Shown here: piece by piece, positions 50,368-59,007 of the stretch | Layout of the letters: every line of letters starts with the position of its first letter | Numbering within the stretch: the first letter of the stretch is position 1 | Origin: UBA1127 sp034422455 | GTDB taxonomy: Bacteria; Chloroflexota; Dehalococcoidia; Lucifugimonadales; UBA1127 | DNA length: 64,000 nucleotides | Assembly (NCBI GenBank): GCA_034422455.1 | Contig: DAOUJQ010000003.1 | Location: 1 to 64,000, forward strand | Direction: 5' to 3' | The notes under the pieces: generated by a model | What the model saw: the letters and a program-made list of their open reading frames with translations, nothing else | What the model was told of the DNA's origin: nothing | The model's database searches: none | Position numbers and translations under genes: made by a program

Positions 50368-50663
50368 GAGCTTCCTTGGATGAGGGTTGAGATACAGCTT
50401 CCAGCAATCTGCTGGGCCCTTTGATCTTATTGTTGCTCGCGACGGCCGCAGCGGTCGAAATCGTAGCGTCTGCTACGGGACAGCGGCCGGTTCGACCCTA
50501 GCACTCGCAATAGGCTGGGCCGCTTAAAGCGATTCTACCAGAGCGGGGCAGATCCTGTGAGAACAATTGGGCCTCCTTTAGTTCCCGCATTCGGGAGAGT
50601 TGCGAACGGCGTATGAGCTACTGGCGACTCAGTTCGACAGGCTCAGGGCGAGCGGGCGCTCGG
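50368..50663. other. Structured spacer upstream of the DUF262 unit
   Basis: About 296 bases. Around 50450-50497 two nested palindromes are seen: CGTAGC-GTCT-GCTACG inside GGTCGAA...TTCGACC. A T-loop-like GGTTCGACC is present but no tRNA folds. The promoter of the DUF262 unit should lie near 50380-50440. A CTCAGGGCGA-type repeat is at 50632-50655. Confidence 0.5.
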
Positions 50664-51806
50664 CTAGTAGACGCCGGGGAAGATGCGGTACTTGACGCGG
50701 GTCTTGTACTCGGTCCACTTCTCCTCGCCGTATTTTTCCGCGCAGTGCTTGTCGTCGTCGCGCTGGCGGGAGGTGAAGAGGGAGACGATGAAGATGAAGT
50801 AGACCCACGCCCAGAGGACGCCGAAGTGGCCGAAGACCAGGGCGATGGAGAGGGAGAGGAAGCCCTCGCCCATGTAGTTGAAGTGGCGCGCGACACCCCA
50901 GAAGCCGCTGTAGAGGATCTTGCGGTCGCCAGCCTCGATGTACCTGGGCTCGATGCCGAGGAACTTGCGGTCGGGCCATCGCTTGAAGGCGTACTTTTGC
51001 AGGTTGGCGCCGCGGGAGATGCTCCAGCCGAGGAGGAAGAGGGCGCTGGTGCCGATGAGCCAGACGTAGGTCCAGCCCGTCGAGAAGCCGGGGTCCGGGT
51101 AGGCGGCCATGCCCCACAGGGGGAGGATGAAGAGCCAGCCGTAGACGACGAGGCCGCCCCAGAAGAGGACGAAGCCGACCCGCTCGTGGATGAGGTCGTA
51201 GGTGTAGAGCTGGACGCGCTCAAAGATGAAGTAGTCGAGGATGTAGAAGGTGAAGAAGGCGGCGTAGAGGTAGACGCCGGGGTTGGCGTCGGCGCCGAAC
51301 TCCCCGTGGTGCCAGGCGGCGCCGGAGAGGGCGTTGAGGGAGAGCATGGTGCCGCCGACGACGTAGAACCACATCTTGATGTCGAACCGGTTGTTGAAGA
51401 GGGAGATCTCCCGGGCGCGGCCGCTCCACAGGGCGGCGATGATGTTCTTGTTGCCGACGGGCGGCTGGGTGACGACGGCGATGATAGTGAAGATGGTGGT
51501 GAAGACGGTGCCGCCGACCACGGCGTAGACCGAGGAGCGGTAGAACCAGTCGCGGGGTATCCCCAGAGGCTCGAAGGCAAAGGCCCACGCGAGGAGGGCG
51601 AGGGCGAAGACGAGGATGCCGTTGAGGCGGTAGTTGCGGGGCTGCCCGGTCGCCTCGTCGACGACGTAGCCGGGGACGCGCCTCGCCGGCAGGATGATCT
51701 GCAGGACGGCGAAGACGGCGAAGATGATCAGGGGGGTGAGGAACCCCCAGATTGCCTCCGTCGTGGAGAGCTCGAAAAGGTGCTCGACGCCAAGCCACTC
51801 AATCAT
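50664..51806 (-). CDS. Sterol C14/C24-reductase-like membrane protein (ERG4/ERG24 family)
   Basis: 380 residues, about ten hydrophobic segments. The C-terminus RDDDKHCAEKYGEEKWTEYK then RVKYRIFPGVY closely follows the end of eukaryotic delta-14 sterol reductase and lamin B receptor (RDDxKCxxKYGxxWxxYCxxVxYRIIPxIY), the NADPH/sterol part of the family, and SGFWGVARHFNYMGEGFLSL matches the family's GWWGxxRHxNYxGD-type motif. Related bacterial proteins include isoprenylcysteine methyltransferase-like DUF1295 members. The substrate could be a sterol, another polycyclic or an unsaturated lipid. No squalene or cyclase genes are in the window. The ATG is preceded by GGGAGG. Confidence 0.75.
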   Translation of the reverse strand: MIEWLGVEHLFELSTTEAIWGFLTPLIIFAVFAVLQIILPARRVPGYVVDEATGQPRNYRLNGILVFALALLAWAFAFEPLGIPRDWFYRSSVYAVVGGTVFTTIFTIIAVVTQPPVGNKNIIAALWSGRAREISLFNNRFDIKMWFYVVGGTMLSLNALSGAAWHHGEFGADANPGVYLYAAFFTFYILDYFIFERVQLYTYDLIHERVGFVLFWGGLVVYGWLFILPLWGMAAYPDPGFSTGWTYVWLIGTSALFLLGWSISRGANLQKYAFKRWPDRKFLGIEPRYIEAGDRKILYSGFWGVARHFNYMGEGFLSLSIALVFGHFGVLWAWVYFIFIVSLFTSRQRDDDKHCAEKYGEEKWTEYKTRVKYRIFPGVY

Positions 51807-51946
51807 GGTTGCCTCCCCTCATCCCCAGTGACGCGGCGGGCCCCGGCGGCCCGTCCTCCAGGGTAAGGATAGGGCGAAGGGGCCGAGGGCGCCAGCGCGG
51901 AGGGCCACCAGGGCCGCCCCGCAGTTCCCGCCAGCACGGGCCGGGC

Positions 51947-52026
51947 GATTCGTCTTGGCATTCGCTTTGTAGCTGATGTGGCACATTTCAGCTACAAGAC
52001 CAATTTGCCCCCGGGGGAAACGAATC
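51947..52026 (+). repeat. Structured repeat, copy G
   Basis: End arms GATTCGT/ACGAATC, internal perfect 10-bp palindrome TTGTAGCTGA/TCAGCTACAA (51967-51976 with 51988-51997). The interior GGCACATTTCAGCTACAA is the same region as GGCACGTTGCAGATACAA of copies B-D. Confidence 0.7.
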
Positions 52027-52156
52027 CCGGCCATGAGGCATCGTAGTGGATCCGGTCGTCGATGCGAATTCCTGGACTGGCCGGCGTGCGAGGCATTGGC
52101 GGCAGGGACGTCTGTGGGCTGCTGTTCGAGGTTCTGCATTTTCCCTCCTTGGGAGT

Positions 52157-52205
52157 GAGGGTAGCGGGGGCGTTGAAGTTCGCGCGAGGGGTTGGTGGCA
52201 GGGGG
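52157..52205 (+). repeat. G-rich tail repeat, copy G
   Basis: GAGGGTAGCG, TTCGCGCGAGGGG and TTGGTGGCAGGGGG, 131 bases after structured repeat G; nearly identical to tail A. Confidence 0.65.
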
Positions 52206-52642
52206 TATGTTCCCGTCTGTCGGGGTTCCCCTGCCTTCGCAGGAAGGACGAGAGGGGAGTGCTTGTTCTTTTGCCTGTCGCGTGGTGAGGGTTGCCCTGC
52301 TCGGCCCCGCCCCTCTGGGTTCCTGCCTGCGCAGGAACGACGGGTGGTTGGCACCCCCATCCCAGCCTTCGCCTATCAAGGGGGAAGGGGCACCGCCCGG
52401 CCCCGCGCCTAGATACCGGCTTGCGCCGGTACGGCGCGAGAGTCCCTTCGTGGGACCCTTCGATTTCCCTCAGGGCGAACGGACTCTCTGCGCCACACCC
52501 CCATCCCAGCCTTCCCCCGCTCGCGGGGGAAGGGGCACCCCCGCGCCTGGATACCGGCTTTCGCCGGTAGGAGGTTGGGGGGCGGAGCCAACGGGGCTTG
52601 GAGCCGGTATAATTGCCGTGAGTTGGCGATGAGGAGATGTCC

Positions 52643-53386
52643 ATGACTACTGAGAAGCAGAAGGGGTACTCCAAGGCCGAGTGGAAGGCCCGGGTGAACC
52701 TGGCGGCGGCGTACCGGCTGACGGACCACTTCGGGATGACGACGCTGATCTACAACCACATCACCGCCCGAGTGCCGTTCACACACGACCAGTTCCTGAT
52801 CAACGAGTTTGGGCTTGGCTACGACGAGGTGACGGCCTCGAACCTGGTGAAGATCGACCTGGACGGGAACGTGCTGGAGGAGGGCAAGCGCAACATCAAC
52901 GTCGCGGGGTACGTGATCCACTCGGCGGTGCACGCGGCCCGGCGCGACGTGCTGTGCGTGATGCACTCGCATACGCCGTACGGGATGGCGGTGTCGGCCC
53001 TGGAGGAGGGGCTGGTGCCGATGCAGCAGGAGGCGTACCAGTTCCATGACCGGGTCGCGTACCACGAGTTCGAGGGCGTGGCGGTCGACGCAGAGGAGCG
53101 GGAGCGGCTGGTGACGGACCTGGGCGACAAGAACGCGATGATCCTGCGCAACCACGGCCTGCTGACGGTGGGCAGCAGCGTCGGCGAGGCGTGGGTGCGG
53201 ATGTGGATGCTGGAGCTGGCGTGCAAGGTGCAGGTGATGGCGCAGAGCACGGGACAGCCGCTGCGGCAGGCGCCGCCGGGGGCAATCGAGAGGACGGCGT
53301 CGTTCTTCGAGGGGATCCCGTTCACGCCGGAGTGGCCATGGCTGCTGCGGACGCTGGACCGGAAGGACCCGTCGTACAAAGAGTAG
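52643..53386 (+). CDS. Class II aldolase/adducin family protein
   Basis: 247 residues from ATG 52643, with GAGGAG 6 bases upstream (an in-frame ATG at 52637 overlaps that ribosome site). Class II aldolase fold: LIYNHITARVPF at the start, zinc-ligand histidines in CVMHSHTPYGMAVSALEEG, the catalytic Glu in the preceding block, and ILRNHGLLTVGSSVGEAWVR with the third His. Members cleave or isomerise phosphorylated or hydroxy acids (fuculose-1-phosphate aldolase, ribulose-5-phosphate epimerase, decarboxylases); the exact reaction is unclear. It is monocistronic. Confidence 0.85.
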   Translation: MTTEKQKGYSKAEWKARVNLAAAYRLTDHFGMTTLIYNHITARVPFTHDQFLINEFGLGYDEVTASNLVKIDLDGNVLEEGKRNINVAGYVIHSAVHAARRDVLCVMHSHTPYGMAVSALEEGLVPMQQEAYQFHDRVAYHEFEGVAVDAEERERLVTDLGDKNAMILRNHGLLTVGSSVGEAWVRMWMLELACKVQVMAQSTGQPLRQAPPGAIERTASFFEGIPFTPEWPWLLRTLDRKDPSYKE

Positions 53387-53448
53387 GGGGCCAGCACCTC
53401 CACCCCAACCCTCCTCCGCTGCGGGGAAGGGGTTTCCCACAGTCCCCG

Positions 53449-54126
53449 TCAGGGAGAGCGGCGCCAGAGGAGGAGCGTGAGCGCGAGAAGCAGCGCGGCG
53501 CCGGCGCCGACGGCGGCCACGGCCCAGGTCGATCCCGCGAGTATCTCGTCGTAGCGCCCAAGGAGGGCCGCCACCAGGACGACGCCGACCGCCAGGGAAA
53601 GCCCGGCGGCCAGCAGGCCCGCGAGCAGGAGGGCCTCGAACTTGAGCACGCGGCCCCTGTCCACCGAGCCAACGCCCTGCATTGCCATTCGCCGATCGAG
53701 GGCGCGCAGGCCGATAACCCGGTGCAGCGCGACGACGCCGGCAAGGCCGGCAAGAAGCAGGGCAGCGTCGTAGAGCAGCGACCGCTCGCCGACGAGCTCG
53801 GCCTGGACGCCCAGGAGTTCATACCACGCGAGCTGGTTGTGGCCCCAGACCGGGACCGCGTGGGGAAGGATGACGAGCCCGGCCACGAGCCAGAACGAAA
53901 GCTGACCGTGCCCCAGGACCTGCAGGGTCCAGTAAGCGGCCATGAGCAGCGCCAGCAAGGCCAGGAGCTGCGGCGAAAGGAGCCCGGGGAAGAAGCCCGT
54001 GAGCCACGTCAACCACCGGTTTTCCGGCAGCCCCAGGGCGGGGCCCGAATCCCAGACCACGAAGGCGGCGAGCAGCAGCAGGCCCGCGAGCAGGAGCGTT
54101 TCGGCGGCGGCGACTCTCACGTTCAT
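53449..54126 (-). CDS. Membrane protein of the MoxR/DUF58 operon, unknown family
   Basis: 225 residues with about six hydrophobic segments (LLLAGLLLLAAFVVW, LLALLALLMAAYW, LSFWLVAGLVIL, LLYDAALLLAGLAGVVAL, LLAGLLAAGLSLAVGVVLV and AAVGAGAALLLALTLLLW). No catalytic motif is seen. Its ATG is 12 bases after the DUF58 stop on the same strand, so it is the last gene of the transglutaminase/MoxR/DUF58 operon, where small membrane proteins of unknown role are common. Confidence 0.6.
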   Translation of the reverse strand: MNVRVAAAETLLLAGLLLLAAFVVWDSGPALGLPENRWLTWLTGFFPGLLSPQLLALLALLMAAYWTLQVLGHGQLSFWLVAGLVILPHAVPVWGHNQLAWYELLGVQAELVGERSLLYDAALLLAGLAGVVALHRVIGLRALDRRMAMQGVGSVDRGRVLKFEALLLAGLLAAGLSLAVGVVLVAALLGRYDEILAGSTWAVAAVGAGAALLLALTLLLWRRSP

Positions 54127-54138
54127 CGGACTCTCCGG

Positions 54139-55467
54139 CTACCTGTAGACGTCGACGTGCCGCACCAGCACGGACGTGAATTCCTCACGCGCGGGCTCCC
54201 ACTGGATGACGTAGGCGCCCCTGTTGCGGAGCTCGGCCGCCACGTGCCGCATTTCCCACCGTGCGAGCCCCAAACCGTGCGAGGCATCCCCGTTCTCTTG
54301 CGGCTCCACGTGGACGACCCGCACACGGCCGGAGCGCAAGGAGCGCGACTTCAGGGCGATCAACCGGCTGATCGCGGCCTTGAACCGCTCGAACCCCGCC
54401 GAGTCCTCGCCGGGACGGGCGTAGTGGACGTCGAGGCGCGTGATGACGAAGACCTCCGGCCTGATGCGGTAGAGGAAGCCCTTGCACCGCTCGACGGACT
54501 GCAGGAGGTCCTGCTCCGCGGGCCCGGGTTTCACGCCGGCCAGCATGTCAATCAGCCTGTTGAACTGCCGCATGCCCGTCTCAGGGGCCAGGAGCTCGCC
54601 GGCCCCGCCGGAACCGTTGTAGGCGTACGCGCCCAGGGTGGAACCCTTCGAGAGGTAGTACTGGGCAAGGGTGCCCGCGGCCTCCACGGTGCTCTCCAGG
54701 GGGTTGGAGAGGGGCACGCCCACGTCCATGTAATCGGCGATGTCGAGGAAGATCCACACGGCCCGCTTGGTCTCCGGCTCCAGCTCGTTCACCAGCGGGA
54801 GGTTGTTGACGCTGACGTTCCGGACGCTCGCCTTCCAGTTGATGCGCTTGAAGGGGTCGCCGGGACGGTATGGGCGGATCTCCTTGAACTCGTCCGTGGA
54901 GGCGCCCGTCTTGGCGAGGTCGTCCTGGTAGCGGCCGGTGCGGTGGACCGCGCGCACCTCATTGAGGCGCGTCACGTTGCGGATCCTCGGGACGACGGAG
55001 ACCTCGAAGGCCGGACCGCCTTCGCCCGAGAGGGCGCGGCCGGAGCCGAAGGGCGCCTGCGATTCCCAACGGGACTCCGGCAGCAGGTAGAGGCCGCGCC
55101 GGGGGAACCGCAGCCCGTAGGAAACATCGACGTCCAGCCTGCCGGGCCACTTCCAGACCACGCGCAGGTTGCTCCCCTCGACCAGCTCGGCCTCCGGGGG
55201 CAGCTCGTCGTGCACGAAGACGGGGCCGATGCCCTGCCGGGCGGTGACCGTGCGCCGCACCGTCAGCGGATCGCCCACCCAGCATGCGGCGCGGGACAAC
55301 CCGCGCTCCACGACGATGCCGGAGGGCGCGGCAAGGGCGGTCGTCAGCAGGACGGTGAGGAGGACAAAGACGGCCCCGGTCAACAGGAGCACGTTGCCCC
55401 AGGAGAGGCCCAGCAACAGCAGGACCAGGGAAAGGGAGACCCATATGAGCTGCGACGGCCTGGACAT
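54139..55467 (-). CDS. DUF58 domain-containing protein
   Basis: 442 residues. Two N-terminal helices (about 8-45), a periplasm- or cytosol-facing beta region, then the DUF58 core EFKEIRPYRPGDPFKRINWK, ASVRNVSVNNLPLVNE followed by a VWA-like fold with IFLDIADYMDVG (metal-site start). The MoxR-DUF58 pair is a conserved chaperone-like module thought to assemble or activate membrane or extracytoplasmic proteins. Its ATG lies 2 bases after the MoxR stop, so it is tightly coupled. Confidence 0.88.
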   Translation of the reverse strand: MSRPSQLIWVSLSLVLLLLGLSWGNVLLLTGAVFVLLTVLLTTALAAPSGIVVERGLSRAACWVGDPLTVRRTVTARQGIGPVFVHDELPPEAELVEGSNLRVVWKWPGRLDVDVSYGLRFPRRGLYLLPESRWESQAPFGSGRALSGEGGPAFEVSVVPRIRNVTRLNEVRAVHRTGRYQDDLAKTGASTDEFKEIRPYRPGDPFKRINWKASVRNVSVNNLPLVNELEPETKRAVWIFLDIADYMDVGVPLSNPLESTVEAAGTLAQYYLSKGSTLGAYAYNGSGGAGELLAPETGMRQFNRLIDMLAGVKPGPAEQDLLQSVERCKGFLYRIRPEVFVITRLDVHYARPGEDSAGFERFKAAISRLIALKSRSLRSGRVRVVHVEPQENGDASHGLGLARWEMRHVAAELRNRGAYVIQWEPAREEFTSVLVRHVDVYR

Positions 55468-55469
55468 GG

Positions 55470-56456
55470 CTAGCCGGCCATCCGGCCCATGTCGCTGGGC
55501 ACGGGCACCTGCGCCAGCACGTCGTCAACGACAGCCTCGCCGCGGGCGCCCTCCAGCGTGTCCTCGATGTTGAGGATGACACGGTGGGCAAGGACGTCCG
55601 GGACGACCATCTTGACGTCGTCCGGCACGACGAAGTCGCGGCCGTGGATGAGGGCCATGGACCTGGCGGCCCGGAGGAGGGCGAGCCCACCGCGGGGGCT
55701 GGCGCCGACGGCCACTCGCGGGTGCTCGCGGGAGAGCCGGACGATCTGGGTGATGTACTCGACGATGACCTGGTCCGTGTAGACGCCGGTCTCCACGAAG
55801 CGCTGAAGCTCAACGAAGCGGCCGACATCGACGGCGGGCTCCATGTCCTCGCTTGGGTCGTCCTTCTGCCACTGGATGCGCCGCAGCAGGATGTCGCTTT
55901 CCAACTGGTCGTTGGCGGGATAGCCGGTGGAGAGCTTGAGCAGGAACCGGTCCAGCTGCGCCTCCGGGAGCGGGTAGGTGCCCTCCTGTTCGATGGGGTT
56001 CTGCGTCGCGATGACGACGAAGGGCGAGCCGAGGGACATGGTGTCGCCGTCGATGGTCACCTGGCGTTCCTCCATGGACTCCAGCAGCGCAGACTGGGTC
56101 TTGGGCGGAGCACGGTTGATCTCGTCCGCGAGGAGGATGTTGGTGAAGACGGGCCCGCGCATGAGGTGGAACGTGCCGTCGTTCTGCCGCCAGACGTTCA
56201 TGCCGAGGATGTCTGAGGGGAGCAGGTCCGGGGTGAACTGGACCCGCTTGGTGTCGCCGCCGATGGCGCGGGCAAAGAGCTTGGCAAGCAGCGTCTTGCC
56301 AAGGCCGGGATAGTCCTCAAACAGGACGTGGCCGTTGGCGAGGGCTGCGGCCAGCAGCTTGCGCAGCATGAGGCGGTTGCCGACGAAGGCCTCCGCCACG
56401 CGGTCGATGATCTGCTCGCACGAGAGCCGTGCCTCTTCCAGTTGTTGCTCGTTCAT
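55470..56456 (-). CDS. MoxR family AAA+ ATPase
   Basis: 328 residues. Motifs: GHVLFEDYPGLGKTLLAK (Walker A; the usual G at the first position of GxxGxGKT is D-Y-P-G-L-G-K-T), VRTF-equivalent RVQFTPDLLPSDILGMNVW, Walker B NILLADEINRAPPKTQSALL, sensor I VIATQNPIEQEGTYPLPEAQ and sensor 2 PRGGLALLRAARSMAL. MoxR ATPases act with DUF58/VWA proteins as chaperones for metal or cofactor insertion or complex assembly. It is the third gene of the right-hand operon. Confidence 0.92.
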   Translation of the reverse strand: MNEQQLEEARLSCEQIIDRVAEAFVGNRLMLRKLLAAALANGHVLFEDYPGLGKTLLAKLFARAIGGDTKRVQFTPDLLPSDILGMNVWRQNDGTFHLMRGPVFTNILLADEINRAPPKTQSALLESMEERQVTIDGDTMSLGSPFVVIATQNPIEQEGTYPLPEAQLDRFLLKLSTGYPANDQLESDILLRRIQWQKDDPSEDMEPAVDVGRFVELQRFVETGVYTDQVIVEYITQIVRLSREHPRVAVGASPRGGLALLRAARSMALIHGRDFVVPDDVKMVVPDVLAHRVILNIEDTLEGARGEAVVDDVLAQVPVPSDMGRMAG

Positions 56457-56520
56457 CTGTGGCGTCCAACCCTTTCCACGGTAGATGTTCCCAGTCCCGA
56501 ACGGGGGCGAAGGGACCCTA

Positions 56521-59004
56521 TCAGGGGCCGCTTGCGCCGGACACGCCTACGAGATCGCCCTGCATGCCCGGCGGCCTGCTGCCGGCATCGCCGAAGAGCG
56601 TCGCCGCAGCGCCGTCCACGAAACGGACGCGCGCCTGCCGGTCCCGAAGCCGGTCGCCCGCGCCGACCCAGGGCAGCCAGCCCGCCCCGGACGCCGGGTC
56701 CGGCGCATCGAGGAGGAAGAACCAACGGTCAACGGCGCTCTGGACGTCGAGGCCCTGCCCGCAGTGCGCGACGATGAGGGCAACGGCAAGGCGCTCGACG
56801 TCCGCCCCGGTCTCGACGAACGGTGCGGCAGCTGTGTGAAGGTCGTCCTCGTTGACCGTCTGCCGTACAGGCTGGGCGGACGACAACACCTCGTCCGTGC
56901 GGCGCAGCGCGTCCTCCAGGGCGGCCGCCCTGCCCAGCCGTCGCAGGGCGATGCGCTCCAGGAACCGCAACGCGGCAGAGGAGACGGCGACGGCGCGGAG
57001 CGGACGGAGCACGGCGCGCATTTCCTCCAGGGACGCGCCGTTACGGTAGAGCAGGCCCATGAGGTATGACCAGAGGGGCTTCCACTCGCCGTAGTCCACA
57101 AACCGCCGGCGCATGCCCGCGGTGAGCGCGGCGCGGGGGTCGTCCTTGCTCTCCAGGACCTGGCGGTGGCGAGTCCACTCGCTCGATTCCGGCTCCCGCG
57201 TCTCCGGGACCGCGGCGTCCCTTCGCAGCAGGTCCACCACGAAGAGCAGCGCCAGGAGGAGGACCACCAGCAGCGCGATGTACTCGTAGAGGGCGGCGAA
57301 CCACAGCGTCTCGTAGAGCACCGGGCGGAGCATGAGTGCATAGACCGCAACGGCCGCGCCGAGGACCACGCCGCGCAATCGCGAGGCGGCCAGCCATCTT
57401 GCCGCGGGCGCCAAGGCGTTCTGCGGCCCGGCGGCGTAGCCGAGCACCTGCGAAAGCCCCAGGGCGAACATTCCCGCCGCGCCCGCCGCGCCGGCGAGAA
57501 CGAAGCCGTGCCCCGCCGGAGAGAGGGTCGAACCCACCACCCATACCAGAAATCCCGCGGCGCTACAGGCAACGGCATTCAGCAGCTGCTGGTACGGCGC
57601 AAAGGCCCGGTCGTCCCGGGACCAGGGGAGGGTCAGCGCAAAGGCCATTGCGGCGCCAAGGGCCGCCGCGGGGATGCGAACGTCGAAGAAGGCGCTTAGG
57701 TAGGGAAGCACCTCACGCCCCAGGCTCCGCGTGGCCTCGTTGTCGACGAGCGCGGCGTTTAGGGCGGGCAGGTGGTCCAGCACGACCCACACGGACACGC
57801 CCGCGGCGAGGGCAGCCAAGGCGGAGCTCGCCAATCCAAGGGCGACCGCGGCGGCGGGCCAGTAGCGGAAGTGCAGGTCCATTCTCGCGACGTTCCCCAC
57901 GATAGCGGCGGCGTAGGAGAGGGCGAGCCCCACGGCAAGCACGGCCACGACCTGCGGAAGCGGCGACCCTATTGCGACGTCGAGGACGCCGCCCCCGGAG
58001 AGCAGCACGTATACGACGCCGAGGAGCGCCAGTCGACCAACGGGGAAACCGAGGATGCGGTCGAGCGCGGGCCGGAAGACGCCGGCCGCGCGCACCAGGG
58101 CAAAGGGCAGCAGCACGGCAAGGGCCAGCGTCGATGTCAGAACCTCGATGCTGCGGGCGTAGTCGAGCGCAGTGGCGGCATCCAACCCGAAGTGGTCTAC
58201 GAGCACGGACTCGATCGCGAACGAGAGCTCCACCACCGCTCCCAGTGCGATGAAGATCCAGGCGGCCTCCGCCAGCAAGAGCAGCGCGGCCGTGCCATAG
58301 GCCAACGGCGGCCGGAGCGGCGCGTTGCGCACGTTCCTCAGGACCATCGCGATGTAGGACAGGGCCAGCGCCGCGGCCAGGGCCATCAACAGCGGAGAGC
58401 CATCGAAGCCGAAGGCGGCATCCAGCACGCCGTCGCCCGAGAGCAAGACGTAGCCGGCGCCGAGGGCGGCGAGCCGCGGCCACGGCGTCGGCAAGACAGC
58501 GCCGACGCCGGGACGGACCTCAGCGACCGCGCGGGAGACCGCCACCAGCGCCATAACCGGAAGTCCCCACGCCGGCATCAGCCCGAAGGCCGCAACGTAG
58601 GGCAGCGCGGCGTCGGGGACCGGACCGCCTTCGCGGACGGACAGGGCTTCCGTCACCGCAGGTATCGCCGCGATGAGCGCGAGGGCCGACCCGAACCACG
58701 CGATGTCCCACAGCAGCTTTCTCGCAAAGGCAAGGACGGCGACGGCCCGCAGTCCATCGCCCGACCGAGTGAACCTCCACCGCAGCGCCGCCAGCCTGGT
58801 GCCGCCGGCCCACGCGGCGAGACGGCTCAGGAGCGCAAAGACCGCCCACCACGCGAGGGGCGGAAACAGGATGTCGAGGTCCACGCCGGCCCACGCGGAC
58901 AGCGGGCTGGCCGTCCGCCAGAACAGGAAGAACCCGGCGACAAGCACTCCTGCCAGGAGGAGGGCGGTCAAGGGCAATCGTTGCGCGGGCGCGGCGGTCA
59001 CCAC
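56521..59004 (-). CDS. Large polytopic membrane protein of the transglutaminase operon
   Basis: 827 residues, GTG start 3 bases after the stop of the transglutaminase gene. About 14-16 hydrophobic segments fill residues 10-620, with two internally similar blocks (GYVLLSGDGVLDAAFGFDGS near 190 and VYVLLSGGGVLDVAIGSPLP near 340), indicating duplication. The C-terminal 200 residues are soluble and helical (SEWTRHRQVLESKDDPRAAL, then RLGRAAALEDALRRTDEVLS). No enzyme motif is recognised. From context it probably works with the neighbouring transglutaminase in the cell envelope. Confidence 0.6.
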   Translation of the reverse strand: MVTAAPAQRLPLTALLLAGVLVAGFFLFWRTASPLSAWAGVDLDILFPPLAWWAVFALLSRLAAWAGGTRLAALRWRFTRSGDGLRAVAVLAFARKLLWDIAWFGSALALIAAIPAVTEALSVREGGPVPDAALPYVAAFGLMPAWGLPVMALVAVSRAVAEVRPGVGAVLPTPWPRLAALGAGYVLLSGDGVLDAAFGFDGSPLLMALAAALALSYIAMVLRNVRNAPLRPPLAYGTAALLLLAEAAWIFIALGAVVELSFAIESVLVDHFGLDAATALDYARSIEVLTSTLALAVLLPFALVRAAGVFRPALDRILGFPVGRLALLGVVYVLLSGGGVLDVAIGSPLPQVVAVLAVGLALSYAAAIVGNVARMDLHFRYWPAAAVALGLASSALAALAAGVSVWVVLDHLPALNAALVDNEATRSLGREVLPYLSAFFDVRIPAAALGAAMAFALTLPWSRDDRAFAPYQQLLNAVACSAAGFLVWVVGSTLSPAGHGFVLAGAAGAAGMFALGLSQVLGYAAGPQNALAPAARWLAASRLRGVVLGAAVAVYALMLRPVLYETLWFAALYEYIALLVVLLLALLFVVDLLRRDAAVPETREPESSEWTRHRQVLESKDDPRAALTAGMRRRFVDYGEWKPLWSYLMGLLYRNGASLEEMRAVLRPLRAVAVSSAALRFLERIALRRLGRAAALEDALRRTDEVLSSAQPVRQTVNEDDLHTAAAPFVETGADVERLAVALIVAHCGQGLDVQSAVDRWFFLLDAPDPASGAGWLPWVGAGDRLRDRQARVRFVDGAAATLFGDAGSRPPGMQGDLVGVSGASGP

Positions 59005-59007
59005 GGC

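Larger units (their letters stand above)
51807..52642. other. 836-base gene-free, repeat-dense spacer
   Basis: Structured repeat 51947-52026, tail 52157-52205, REP-like palindromes near 52228 and 52305, GATACCGG hairpins near 52412 and 52551, a CTTCGATTTCCCTCAGGGCG unit near 52457, and two related runs of the form ATCCCAGCCTTC...GGGGGAAGGGGCACC near 52360 and 52501. No gene is supported until the aldolase start. Confidence 0.65.

Noticed and set aside
50430..50515. Possible tRNA because of GGTTCGACC
   Set aside because: The T-stem has a mismatch, and no acceptor stem or anticodon arm can be paired on either strand.
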